NCBI GenBank assembly: GCA_964452355.1
Contig: CAYVKV010000001.1
Coordinates: 62,001-126,000, forward strand
Length of the DNA stretch: 64,000 bases
Source: UBA1450 sp964452355
GTDB lineage: Bacteria > Patescibacteriota > Microgenomatia > UBA1406 > GWC2-37-13
Direction of reading: 5' to 3'
Numbering within the stretch: position 1 is the first letter of the stretch; each line of letters begins with the position of its first letter. The translations under genes and the position numbers were made by a program. Shown in pieces: positions 34,423 through 43,122 of the stretch. The notes beneath the pieces were generated by a model. That model was not told the DNA's origin. It searched no databases and worked only from the letters and a program-made list of their open reading frames with translations.

Positions 34423-35415
34423 ATGAAAACAACCGTGCTGTTGTATCTCCGAGCAATCAGAGCAAACCAATGGATCAAAAACTTCATCATCTTTGCTGCA
34501 ATTTTATTTGCCGGAAAGCTTTTTGAATCCGACCTTTTTGGTAAAACCCTCTATGCGTTTATTGTATTTTGTCTTCTATCTTCAGCGTCATATGTCTTAA
34601 ATGACATTATCGACTATCATTATGATAGAAAGCATCCGATGAAAAAATATCGGCCGCTTGCCTCAGGTGCAATCACCATGCCGCAAGCCACCTTTTTGGT
34701 ATTTGTCATGACTATTGTGTCTCTCCTTCTTGCTTTGTTTTTCTCACTTTCTTTTTTCTTCATTTCAGTTATTTTTCTTTTGCTTCATTTTTATTATTCT
34801 TTATATCTAAAGCGATACCCCGTCATTGATATTTTCACCATATCATTTTCCTTTGTGCTTCGAACACTTGCGGGTGTTGTTGTTACGGGGTATCACGTGC
34901 CGATATGGCTTTTGATGACGATTTTTTTTATATCTCTTTTTATGGCTTCGGTCAAACGACATGCGGAACTTGTGACGCAAGGAAGTGAGACGAGGGAATC
35001 CCTTTTTAAATACAAAGATCATATGCTTTATTTTCTCTCGACCACTTTTGCAACACTTACCATTGTTTCATATGCCTTGTACACATACACGCTCTATATT
35101 GACCCATCTCAACAGCAAATTTATGGAGGGAGACCGACCATATGTGAGCAGATTTACAGCAAACAAAAAGATATTAATGAATGTGAAAAAACGAACATTT
35201 TTCAATCAATTTCATCCGTATCAAATCTAGAGGCGCGAAAACTCATGATGCTCACCATTCCATTTGTGGTGTATGGCATTTCGCGATACGCTCAACTTTT
35301 GTATGAAAAAGAAGAAGGAGAACGGCCAGAAAAAATCATCACAACCGACAAACCACTTCTTATCACCATGTTTCTTGCCGCACTCATGATGATACTACTT
35401 ATTTATGTGTTTTAA
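34423..35415 (+). CDS. UbiA-family decaprenyl-phosphate phosphoribosyltransferase-like enzyme
   Basis: A 330-residue membrane prenyltransferase with about nine helices. The first Asp motif is NDIIDYHYDRKHPMKKYRPLASG (about residues 60-82), the form typical of DPPR synthases (Rv3806c type), which make 5-phosphoribosyl-1-phosphoryl-decaprenol. The second conserved part is YLKRYPVIDIFTISFSFVLRTLAGVV. The product is the precursor of decaprenyl-phosphoryl-arabinose in actinobacteria, implying pentose-containing surface glycans here. TATAAT (34408-34413) ends 9 bases before the ATG. Menaquinone-type UbiA enzymes are less likely given the DRKHPxKxxRPxASG form. Confidence 0.75.
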   Translation: MKTTVLLYLRAIRANQWIKNFIIFAAILFAGKLFESDLFGKTLYAFIVFCLLSSASYVLNDIIDYHYDRKHPMKKYRPLASGAITMPQATFLVFVMTIVSLLLALFFSLSFFFISVIFLLLHFYYSLYLKRYPVIDIFTISFSFVLRTLAGVVVTGYHVPIWLLMTIFFISLFMASVKRHAELVTQGSETRESLFKYKDHMLYFLSTTFATLTIVSYALYTYTLYIDPSQQQIYGGRPTICEQIYSKQKDINECEKTNIFQSISSVSNLEARKLMMLTIPFVVYGISRYAQLLYEKEEGERPEKIITTDKPLLITMFLAALMMILLIYVF

Positions 35416-35428
35416 GTGTGTTTTTCTT

Positions 35429-36514
35429 CTAATTCCACTGTGTGCAGCGAATAATACCATCGACAAATAACTCTGCTGGTAGTGGCCGATTCGGAATAGT
35501 GTAAGTGGAACCATTCAAGTTATTATGTAAGATCGCCTCAAAGTTAGCGCAGGTTTTTTCTCCAAATGTAATTGATTCTATTATGATATTTTTATCACCG
35601 TTTCCCCATTGGTCATTGTCAAATTCAACAAATAAGTTATCAGAATAATCCTCAAATGAAGTGGTAATTGTTTTTCTAAACGGCTTATCAGTATTTGGCG
35701 GGACTGGAGTAAGACTAAGCCTGAATTCATTAGGACCAACGCCTTCAATACCAGTATTAATTTGTGGAATGGCTGTTTGAGAAATAGTTGTTTGATGCCA
35801 AGGGTCATTTGCTGGAATTGGGTATGTAGATGGCAGGGATGCAGACGTTGTGGTGTACAAGTTAATGCTTGGACAGTTTCCATTTGTCCCTTCACACGAT
35901 GTTGCGACGGTCATTTCGACAATTGTTCCCCGACTCAATCCTGGTATCTTCAACACATCTCCGCCAATAATATTTACGATAAGAACAACGCTGAAGGTAA
36001 AGATAAGTCCCACAATCGACCCCGTGACATATCTCTTGCCTCGTGCGATCTGCATCTCCGCTCCTTGTGCAGTGATGAGCATGAACGATCCATAGATCAG
36101 TGCTCCAAATGCAAGTACTCCCGTTGCAGGAAATATGAGCTTTGTTAACAAAAAATTGAGCACCCCACCAGCTGCTCCCGGATCAGAGAAGGAAGAGAAA
36201 GAGGTATCGACGCATCCAAGTTGAGTAAAATACTTTCCGGGTGCGGGAGGAACGGGCTGGTTTAATGCTTTTTTTGCAGGATCAAGTCGTGGATCGGCAG
36301 GATCAGTAATAACCTCAAGTGTTTTGTTATCACCGGGCGCCCCTGTTGTTAATGGATACAAACACGCCTTGCATGATTCCCAACTCTCAGGAGCGTTCTT
36401 TCCAATACAGTACCCGCACGCATCGCATTCCGCATATCGCTGGGCATATGAGGGAGCGGGGAGGAGAAAAACAAAGAGGAAAAATAAAAAAAGATATATC
36501 ACAAATCTATTCAT
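35429..36514 (-). CDS. exported Cys-rich protein with embedded VirB2/TrbC-like membrane segment
   Basis: A 361-residue protein. A signal peptide (1-22, ending APSYA) precedes a Cys-rich stretch (CDACGYCIGKNAPESWESCKAC). A region of two membrane helices (GVLNFLLTKLIFPATGVLAF and SIVGLIFTFSVVLIVNIIGG) follows, with the loop KRYVTG between, as in VirB2/TrbC pilins. A C-terminal beta domain of about 150 residues ends the protein. The start at 36514 is 10 bases after a TATACT box; a TTG-started extension upstream is not supported. It may be a pilin-like or pore component of the type IV secretion-like machinery encoded at 51.7-55 kb. Confidence 0.6.
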   Translation of the reverse strand: MNRFVIYLFLFFLFVFLLPAPSYAQRYAECDACGYCIGKNAPESWESCKACLYPLTTGAPGDNKTLEVITDPADPRLDPAKKALNQPVPPAPGKYFTQLGCVDTSFSSFSDPGAAGGVLNFLLTKLIFPATGVLAFGALIYGSFMLITAQGAEMQIARGKRYVTGSIVGLIFTFSVVLIVNIIGGDVLKIPGLSRGTIVEMTVATSCEGTNGNCPSINLYTTTSASLPSTYPIPANDPWHQTTISQTAIPQINTGIEGVGPNEFRLSLTPVPPNTDKPFRKTITTSFEDYSDNLFVEFDNDQWGNGDKNIIIESITFGEKTCANFEAILHNNLNGSTYTIPNRPLPAELFVDGIIRCTQWN

Positions 36515-36585
36515 ATATAGGGAAAGTATACACCAAATAGAGAAACCCAAAAATGAATTCTTCCACTCAATGTATAATAAATAGT

Positions 36586-38319
36586 ATGCGCAAGATTATT
36601 CTCATTGGTATATTTTTAATGATCCTTTCTTTCAAGACGGGGATTATTGATGTGTCGGTGCGCGCTGATGAGCTCGAAGACATTAATAACAAGCTTTCTG
36701 AGCTCAATGCAACATTGCAATCTTCTGAAAAAGCTACTGCGATAAATGAAAAGCAGCTTACGACTCTTACTTCTCAACTTGCAAGTATCAAATCACAAGT
36801 AGTCAAAATCGAACAAGATGTCGTCCAAAAAGAAAAAGAGATTAAAACAGGAGAAGAGCGGCTTATTTCCCAAAAAAAAATCCTCGACGAACGCGTCGCC
36901 TCGTTTTATAAACAGCAAGGGAAATCAAATGATGCAATGCTCCAAATACTTGTATCTGACAATTTGACAAAATTTTTAAAACAGTTCACGTATCAGCAAA
37001 ATCTTCTTGACGGTGATCGTAAAACAATCGTGCGAGTCGTGCTTTTTGTCAAAGATATTGAAGAAAAAAAAATAAAGTTGGAAAGTGAGAAAGAACGACT
37101 GATCCCGATAAAAGAAAAAATTGACGAACAATCGGCATTTCTTGAAGGGGAGGTTTTGAGTGCAAAAAAATATGAAAATACCATTAAATCAGAAATTGCT
37201 TCACTGAGTGCAAAGCAACAGCAGATAATTAATCAAAGACAAGCGAGTCTAAATATTCCAAGAAGCGCCGGAGCATCAGGATTGTATTGTACAGATGACC
37301 ACAAGCGTAACCCAGGTCCTGGTAATTGGTTCGCATTTTATACTTTCGGTATTCCTCATTATGTGGGCATGAGTCAATACGGTGCTTATGGAAGAGCAAA
37401 AGATAATCAAGATTATAAAAAAATCTTACTAGAGTATTATCCTAATAGTTCAATAGAGTGTCGTGACATGCCACCTGATATAGACGTAGAAGGTTATGGA
37501 TTAATTAGTTTTGAAGACTATATTAAAGGAGTTGTTAATAAGGAAATGGGAGCAGATTTACCAGAGGCGCTCAAAGCACAAGCTATAGCCGCTCGAGGAT
37601 TTGCTATTAATGAAACAAAACCAATCTGTACATCTCAGAGTTGTCAGGTTTACTCCCCTAGTAGAAGGGAAGCTGCAAACAGCGCCGTTGATGCGACTGG
37701 AGTTAATGCATGTGGGAGTGGTAAAGCAGAGGTTGTGGTATCGGGCGGCAGTGTAGCCAAAACATGGTACGCATCTACATTTGGAGGTTATGCTCATACA
37801 TCCGGTCAAATTTGGGGCGGAGAGCGAGCATATACAAGAAATTTTGCAGATACAAATAGCCATGTAGGTAGTTTTACAGAATTAAGAGAAAGAGCATATG
37901 ATAGAGAGTCTTCGTGTTTTTACACTGCACAAGGATGGAGAGATAAGTATGATAAATCTGCATGGTTAATGGCAGAAGAAGTAGCCGATATTGCAAATGT
38001 AATATTGTTAGTTAGAAAAGACTCGTCTGCGGCATGCTTTGTCTATCAAACAGATAAGGCACCACCAGGACCAGATAAAGAATGTCCACAAACAGGAAAT
38101 TGGAGCGCTGAAGAAATAAGGAATAAACTTGGGGGACAAGCAATTTCGTCTGCCGCATCTGTTGAAATAACAGGGGTTGATTGGGGAAGTGGAATAACCA
38201 CTCAAGTTAGAATTAATGGCATTAATTTTGATGGGAATGAATTTAAGAATTATTTTAACGTTCGGGCTCCAGCAAATCTTCAGATTGTCGGACCGCTTTT
38301 TAATGTGGAAAGAAAGTAG
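36586..38319 (+). CDS. SpoIID/LytB-domain exported protein with N-terminal coiled coil
   Basis: A 577-residue protein. The signal peptide (about 1-23) is followed by a long coiled coil (about 25-215; DINNKLSELNATLQSSEKAT and so on), as in EnvC/CwlO-type proteins. A SpoIID amidase-enhancer/transglycosylase domain follows: GIPHYVGMSQYGAYGRAKD, SFEDYIKGVVNKEMGADLPEALKAQAIAARGFA, then NSAVDATGVN. SpoIID cleaves denuded glycan strands; the coiled coil may position it at division sites. The ATG at 36586 follows TATAAT (36573-36578) by 7 bases. An upstream ATG at 36553 precedes the promoter and is rejected. Confidence 0.82.
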   Translation: MRKIILIGIFLMILSFKTGIIDVSVRADELEDINNKLSELNATLQSSEKATAINEKQLTTLTSQLASIKSQVVKIEQDVVQKEKEIKTGEERLISQKKILDERVASFYKQQGKSNDAMLQILVSDNLTKFLKQFTYQQNLLDGDRKTIVRVVLFVKDIEEKKIKLESEKERLIPIKEKIDEQSAFLEGEVLSAKKYENTIKSEIASLSAKQQQIINQRQASLNIPRSAGASGLYCTDDHKRNPGPGNWFAFYTFGIPHYVGMSQYGAYGRAKDNQDYKKILLEYYPNSSIECRDMPPDIDVEGYGLISFEDYIKGVVNKEMGADLPEALKAQAIAARGFAINETKPICTSQSCQVYSPSRREAANSAVDATGVNACGSGKAEVVVSGGSVAKTWYASTFGGYAHTSGQIWGGERAYTRNFADTNSHVGSFTELRERAYDRESSCFYTAQGWRDKYDKSAWLMAEEVADIANVILLVRKDSSAACFVYQTDKAPPGPDKECPQTGNWSAEEIRNKLGGQAISSAASVEITGVDWGSGITTQVRINGINFDGNEFKNYFNVRAPANLQIVGPLFNVERK

Positions 38320-38325
38320 AAGAAA

Positions 38326-39312
38326 TTACGAACGGAAAGTGAAAACAAAGGATCGTGCTCTGTTTAATATTATTTGGGCAAAGATTGACACGACGGTTAT
38401 CACTCCAAAAAACCCCCACCATTGCAGCTTTCTATAATCACCAATATCCTTGAGAAGATACACAAAAAGAAAATGAATGAAAAAGAGAGAATAGGAGTGC
38501 CTGCTTAAAAAATCAAACCACTTTTGCAACCAAGTCGCAAATAGTTTTTTTCTCGTCAGAAAGCGATGAGAATAATATAAAATCGTTGTAAAGAATATTC
38601 CATACGAGAGATAATACAAGTTTGGCGGATATTTATTTTCAGTTAAGACCAAAGATTTTCCCATTTCAACAAGCACATATCGCGATGCAAAAAATGCAAT
38701 TATTGACAAGGCTGCCACATAGAGAGGGAACCATTGTCTTTTTTCATTTTTAACCAAAACATACACATAGATTAAAAAAGCGGTCCACGGAAGCCACATC
38801 ATCCATCGAAATGATTCAATTGGTGGGGAAAAAAGTAATAAAATGGGAATAAGCCATGCTATTTTTATCAGAAAATTTCCCAGAAGATGAAATTTTGCAG
38901 CTCGGACAATAATCGGGATTAAAAAAATAACATACACAAATAGCACTACTAACCAACCAACATCTCGCCCAGATCCTAGCAACAACCAATTAAGAATAAA
39001 CTGATAGGAAACTTCTTTATGCAAAACAAAACCAAATAACAACATAAGAATTACAGTAAAAATATAATACGGAACGAGTAATCGACGTAAACGCTTGAAA
39101 ATTTGGGTAAAGGAAATTGATGTGGCATCTTTCCGTTGAAACGCGACATATGCAGAACAAAAAATAAATAAAGGTACGACAAAATGGGAATAATCCCACA
39201 GAACGTACACATATTTTTGATTGAGAAAATATGCAGTGGCGTGTATAAAAATCATTAAAACCACCGCAAGCCCGCGTAAGAAATCAATAGTGGCATTTCG
39301 AGACGAAATCAT
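38326..39312 (-). CDS. membrane acyltransferase 3 family protein (OafA-like)
   Basis: A 328-residue protein with about ten membrane helices. The N-terminal ATIDFLRGLAVVLMIFIHATAYF carries the catalytic-type His of acyltransferase-3 enzymes. VPLFIFCSAYVAF and the pattern RLRRLLVPYYIF also match. Such enzymes O-acetylate or otherwise acylate cell-surface glycans. TATAAT (39318-39323) ends 5 bases before the ATG. It is convergent with the SpoIID gene and divergent from the signal peptidase gene. Confidence 0.75.
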   Translation of the reverse strand: MISSRNATIDFLRGLAVVLMIFIHATAYFLNQKYVYVLWDYSHFVVPLFIFCSAYVAFQRKDATSISFTQIFKRLRRLLVPYYIFTVILMLLFGFVLHKEVSYQFILNWLLLGSGRDVGWLVVLFVYVIFLIPIIVRAAKFHLLGNFLIKIAWLIPILLLFSPPIESFRWMMWLPWTAFLIYVYVLVKNEKRQWFPLYVAALSIIAFFASRYVLVEMGKSLVLTENKYPPNLYYLSYGIFFTTILYYSHRFLTRKKLFATWLQKWFDFLSRHSYSLFFIHFLFVYLLKDIGDYRKLQWWGFFGVITVVSIFAQIILNRARSFVFTFRS

Positions 39313-39404
39313 ATGACATTATAATACTACAGTCATTGACCTGATTGTTTGCAGTCAAATCTTCCAGTGCTATACTTATATTGAGTTACACTCGATATAA
39401 TTGC

Positions 39405-40766
39405 ATGCAAAAAAAGAAGAAATCATCTTTATATACTATTCTCATTGTGTGGCCATTTCATGCTCTCATATTTATTCTTCGCATCTCATTTCTTGTTGGT
39501 CTGGTGGTTGTGGGTTGGCTTATCCTTCAAACAATCGGAATTCTCAATGTTCGTGTTCCGGTCACGGGCGCCTCAATGCTTCCCACGCTTCCAGAGGAAG
39601 GGTATGTTCCCTTTCAGCGTTATTTTCAAAATGAGACGTTTGAAAAAATATTGCCGCAAACGATTCAAAAAGGTGACATAGTCGTGTTTGAAAATGAAAC
39701 AACCCATAAAGAACTTGAAAAACAAGAAAAGGAATCTACCGGATTTGTGAAAAGAGTCATTGCAACAGCGGGAGATATTGTTGAGATAAAAGATGGATTT
39801 GTATTTGTTAATGGAAAAAAACTGAAAGAACAATATACGCTCAAACCTCGATCAACATTTGGAGGCACTCAGATTCAGGATTGTAAGCCGATCAAAGTTG
39901 CGGAAAACAATGTTTTTGTACTTGGGGACAATCGAAAAATAAGCATGGATTCACGACAGATTGGTCTGGTGCCAATCTTAGATATATTGTTTTATATTCC
40001 ATTTGAAAAACAAATAGATCGTTACGGCATTCAATGGAGAGACGCGAGTCATGATTTTGATACGGAAAATGAATCATTATTTGATACAGACCTTTATACG
40101 TTATTACTCAATAATGAACGCGCCAAGCACAATCTTAATTCGTTGAAGTATCTCAGCAAGCTCGAACAATCAGCAAAACTTCGTGCTGAAAAAATGTTGG
40201 AATATGACGAGTTTGACTCAAAAGCGCTTAAAAGTGGATTTACCATGAAGGACGCGATGAATGCGGTGGGATATTCCAATATCGTGTACGGCGAGTTTCC
40301 GATGATGGGTTTTTATGACGCTGAAGAGTTGTTTGATGCATTTATCGAGCAGCCTGGTGCTCGTGAGTTTTTGATGAATGAAGATTATGACGAAATAGGG
40401 GTGAGCACCTTTGTGGGAGAGCTAAATAACTGCCCCGTTCAAGTAGTGGTGCAGCATCTTGCGGGATATATTCCCCCAAACTATGGCTCAGGAGAAATTG
40501 AAAACTTTAAAGAGGCGTCAAGAAGGCTTCGCGAGATTCAACCGGGATGGTCAAAGCTCAAAGAATTTGATGATTTTTATCAAAAAAATCGTTCAGATGT
40601 AGATAGACTCAACAGTATTATTTCAACTCGCATTTCTCATTTTGATCAAATAGTAAAACAAATGGAGGAGAACAAGTGGCTTACTGATGAGCAAAACCAA
40701 TGGATATCGCAAGACGCGAAACTTTCTGAAGAGCAAAATAATCTCGCAGACAAACTCAATCAGTAA
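39405..40766 (+). CDS. lepB: signal peptidase I fused to a CAP-like domain
   Basis: A 453-residue protein. A membrane helix (about 14-45) precedes a type I signal peptidase domain with nucleophile Ser in GASMLPTL (S57) and general-base Lys in FVKRVIATAGD (K116), plus VLGDNRKISMDSRQIG. This removes signal peptides from the many secreted proteins of the cell. After it, residues about 230-360 resemble a CAP/SCP domain (LYTLLLNNERAKHNLNSL, LFDAFIEQPGAREFLMNEDYDEIGVST). A helical Gln/Glu-rich tail (about 370-453) ends the protein. An upstream ATG at 39345 is unlikely; TATAAT lies 3 bases before the chosen ATG and TATACT about 28 bases before. Confidence 0.82.
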   Translation: MQKKKKSSLYTILIVWPFHALIFILRISFLVGLVVVGWLILQTIGILNVRVPVTGASMLPTLPEEGYVPFQRYFQNETFEKILPQTIQKGDIVVFENETTHKELEKQEKESTGFVKRVIATAGDIVEIKDGFVFVNGKKLKEQYTLKPRSTFGGTQIQDCKPIKVAENNVFVLGDNRKISMDSRQIGLVPILDILFYIPFEKQIDRYGIQWRDASHDFDTENESLFDTDLYTLLLNNERAKHNLNSLKYLSKLEQSAKLRAEKMLEYDEFDSKALKSGFTMKDAMNAVGYSNIVYGEFPMMGFYDAEELFDAFIEQPGAREFLMNEDYDEIGVSTFVGELNNCPVQVVVQHLAGYIPPNYGSGEIENFKEASRRLREIQPGWSKLKEFDDFYQKNRSDVDRLNSIISTRISHFDQIVKQMEENKWLTDEQNQWISQDAKLSEEQNNLADKLNQ

Positions 40767-40777
40767 TATATCGATAT

Positions 40778-41272
40778 TTAACTTTTCCTATCTAAGTTAC
40801 TTAACATTTTTTCCATCGTTGATTTATATCCGCGAAAATCAGACGAAGAGACATCTTTCATAAGATGAGCTAATGTATCTTTAATTTCTTTTTCAATCAA
40901 TGGAATGAGTTCGGTACTTTTTTTTGAAAGAAGGATGCATTTTGCTCGACGATCTTCAGAGTCACTTTCAATTTTCACAAAACCCTTTTTTTTCAGTGTA
41001 GTAATAAGCTCCGTAACAAATGGTGGCTCAACGCCCATTGCGGTTGAAATTTCAACAAATCGACTTCCTTCGGGCTTTTGAAACAGTAACCCAAGAAGGC
41101 TCCAATCCAATACTGACAGTTTATATTGATGAAGCGTCTCAGAGACAGCATTTTTGATTAAGCGATATGATTTTGCTTGTAATCGAAGGAGGGTGTAGCT
41201 ATCAAATTCTGGAGAAGCCCCAACGAGTTTTTTAAATGCAGAAGTAAGCATAAGTAAGTAATTTGGTAACAT
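40778..41272 (-). CDS. MarR-family transcriptional regulator
   Basis: A 164-residue winged-helix protein. A helical dimerisation part is followed by the wHTH (EISTAMGVEPPFVTELITTLKKKGFVKIESDSEDRRAKCILLSKKS), with the DxRxxx wing typical of MarR. It probably binds a nearby promoter and responds to a small ligand. The ATG at 41272 follows TATAAT (41277-41282) by 4 bases; an in-frame upstream start at 41338 precedes the box and is not favoured. It is convergent with the signal peptidase gene. Confidence 0.82.
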   Translation of the reverse strand: MLPNYLLMLTSAFKKLVGASPEFDSYTLLRLQAKSYRLIKNAVSETLHQYKLSVLDWSLLGLLFQKPEGSRFVEISTAMGVEPPFVTELITTLKKKGFVKIESDSEDRRAKCILLSKKSTELIPLIEKEIKDTLAHLMKDVSSSDFRGYKSTMEKMLSNLDRKS

Positions 41273-41454
41273 AATTATTATATTTGTATATACATAAAAG
41301 AGCAAGGAGTTTGAGGCTTTATTGCGTATTTTCAACACATAATTATCATTATGTGTTATTCAAAATATACAAATGCTCAAACAGAATCATTTATAGGATT
41401 ATAAAATAACCTCAATAAACTTGACTTTCCCTCAAAAACATAGAACAATATGGT

Positions 41455-42147
41455 ATGGAGGATAAGAAAGAAACACTATTCCAAAAAGCAACACCACTTC
41501 CGGCATCACTAAATCCACAAGTTGTCTATGCATGGAAAGCGCCTTTGCGTGCGTATAAAAAAAGAAGTAAGAATGTGCTCCGATTTTATCTTGCGGTCGC
41601 CTTACTTTTAACCGCAATTGTGTTTTTTCTTGGTGACAGAATTCTCATTATTCCTATCTGGTCAATATTATTTTTATTTTATGTTTTGACAATTACGCCG
41701 CCTCCTGAAGTTGAGAATCGAATCACTAAATTCGGGATAGAAACGGCAGGGATTACTCTTCGATGGGAAGCCCTATCTCACTTTTATTTTAATCATAGAT
41801 TTGGATTTACCATCCTTACCATAGTGACACATCCTCCCTACAATATGCACGCGTATTTGGTAGTACCGAAAAACAGTACGAAGTTGGATCTCGTTAAAAT
41901 ACTTGCCGAGCACATTGTATATCTCGACAAGCCAGAGCTTACCTTTACTGACAAGATGATAAAGGCTTTGTCAAATCTTGTGCCTGACGATGATGGAGAG
42001 GAAAACATTCCTGCGACAATAAAAGTCGACTTGCCAGATCAAAAACATCAAGGACCAATGGGTGAGATCAAAGATACGCTTGCATCTTTTTTCCAAAAAC
42101 CTGAGCGGACATCTCCGTCACCCCAATCTTCCGAGACCATGCGATGA
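41455..42147 (+). CDS. hypothetical two-helix membrane protein
   Basis: A 230-residue protein. A cytoplasmic N-terminus precedes two adjacent membrane helices (about residues 43-60 and 64-82). The soluble part has RITKFGIETAGITLRWEALSHFYFNHRFGFTILTIVT, like PH-type domains in membrane proteins, and a disordered Pro/Ser-rich tail. The last about 80 bases overlap the 3' end of the convergent PIN-domain gene. TTGACT (-35) and a weak AACAAT (-10) precede the ATG. Function unknown. Confidence 0.6.
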   Translation: MEDKKETLFQKATPLPASLNPQVVYAWKAPLRAYKKRSKNVLRFYLAVALLLTAIVFFLGDRILIIPIWSILFLFYVLTITPPPEVENRITKFGIETAGITLRWEALSHFYFNHRFGFTILTIVTHPPYNMHAYLVVPKNSTKLDLVKILAEHIVYLDKPELTFTDKMIKALSNLVPDDDGEENIPATIKVDLPDQKHQGPMGEIKDTLASFFQKPERTSPSPQSSETMR

Positions 42148-42688
42148 TACCCTCATCAGTCGTCACAAGATTTCCGCCTGATTCTTTTGCAAGCATGATG
42201 AGATCAAAGTCCGCCTGACTGTCAATCGTGCCTGTCCGAGTAGCATTTCGATATCGATCGCGCAGACTTGAGACGATTTTGCCTACCGACTTTTGAAATT
42301 CTTTTTGGGGCAGTACTTCCTTCCCCATAAATGTTTCAGCGGTTTTAATTATTTCTTCTTCAGAAACTTTCATGCCTCGATAGGCTCTAGAGCGATAGTC
42401 TTCGATAAGTTCATTAAATATGTCTCCAGAAACTGCAATATCATGATAAGAAGGGGAGCGCACCGTGACAAAGCCAAGAAAAGTATTTAGCAAAGCATCG
42501 TCTTGATTGTCAAAAAATGACTGTATTTCTTGGACTATTGCAGGGGGCATAAGCAGCTGTTCTTCCTTTTTGTTTGCCAAAGGAAGGATTTTAACCAAGT
42601 TTTGAAGTATTTCCTTAGTTGATGGTCCAAGCCCCATATTGGCTTCCATATTAAACAAAATATTTGTATCGATGATGTAGACGCTCAT
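42068..42688 (-). CDS. PIN-domain RNA ligase partner (UPF0278/RLP-like)
   Basis: A 206-residue PIN-fold protein. The N-terminal YIIDTNILFNME supplies the first acidic ligands, MPPAIVQEIQSFF the second, and the C-terminal QADFDLIMLAKESGGNLVTTDEGIIAWSRKIGV the remaining Asp set. This combination matches the RNA ligase partner proteins known mainly from archaea; no RNA ligase is in the window. TATAAT (42695-42700) ends 6 bases before the ATG (leaderless). It overlaps the convergent membrane-protein gene by 80 bases, which suggests that gene has a dispensable tail. Confidence 0.72.
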   Translation of the reverse strand: MSVYIIDTNILFNMEANMGLGPSTKEILQNLVKILPLANKKEEQLLMPPAIVQEIQSFFDNQDDALLNTFLGFVTVRSPSYHDIAVSGDIFNELIEDYRSRAYRGMKVSEEEIIKTAETFMGKEVLPQKEFQKSVGKIVSSLRDRYRNATRTGTIDSQADFDLIMLAKESGGNLVTTDEGIIAWSRKIGVTEMSAQVFGKKMQAYL

Positions 42689-42712
42689 AGGTTAATTATA
42701 ACAGGGAATAGA

Positions 42713-42829
42713 TTGTCGAAAAGAGTCATTCGTGATTGGATAATTGATCAGGGCTTTAGAGTCAAGGAATTGGGCAAAATTCTAAAAGAAACACAGTTGA
42801 GACAGAGCGATACAAAAGTCTTTACATAA
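42713..42829 (+). CDS. possible 38-residue small protein
   Basis: A short frame that would start at TTG (42713) and stop with TAA. It reads like a real helical peptide (SKRVIRDWIIDQGFRVKEL at the start). A TATAAC box lies about 10 bases before the TTG, back to back with the promoter of the PIN gene. The frame could also be the remnant of a longer gene. No homology is recognised. Confidence 0.2.
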   Translation: MSKRVIRDWIIDQGFRVKELGKILKETQLRQSDTKVFT

Positions 42830-43122
42830 GTAGAATGATTACGAAAAATATACCGTCAAATTGTAAGAATTTATCAATGACTAATAGGTACTATATCGGT
42901 TGAATTTTGTACGTTGGTATAAAAATATACTCATAAAAACTTGCATATATGTGTTGTGGTGGTGATTCAAATATAGCTTTTTGTTCAATATTAATGAAAT
43001 AATGAGCATTATTATTACAGGTTTTTATCTTTTTTTTGATTCCATTTGTTGATATAGTTTGATATAATAAATTCAGTTGAAATACTACAGCTAGTGGTAT
43101 ACATTTAAAACGCACTCAAGAT
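42830..43122. other. AT-rich intergenic region upstream of nrdR
   Basis: About 290 bases without a supported gene. It contains TTTGATATAATAAATTC, a TATAAT about 55 bases before the nrdR ATG that may be its promoter. No clear NrdR box pair, tRNA or terminator is seen. A 74-codon minus-strand frame lacks any translation signal. Confidence 0.35.

Noticed and set aside
39345..39404. Upstream ATG at 39345 for the signal peptidase
   Set aside because: It precedes the -10 boxes and adds a segment with no family similarity.
42891..43115. 74-codon minus-strand frame upstream of nrdR
   Set aside because: Composition looks random and there is no translation signal; probably AT-rich spacer.
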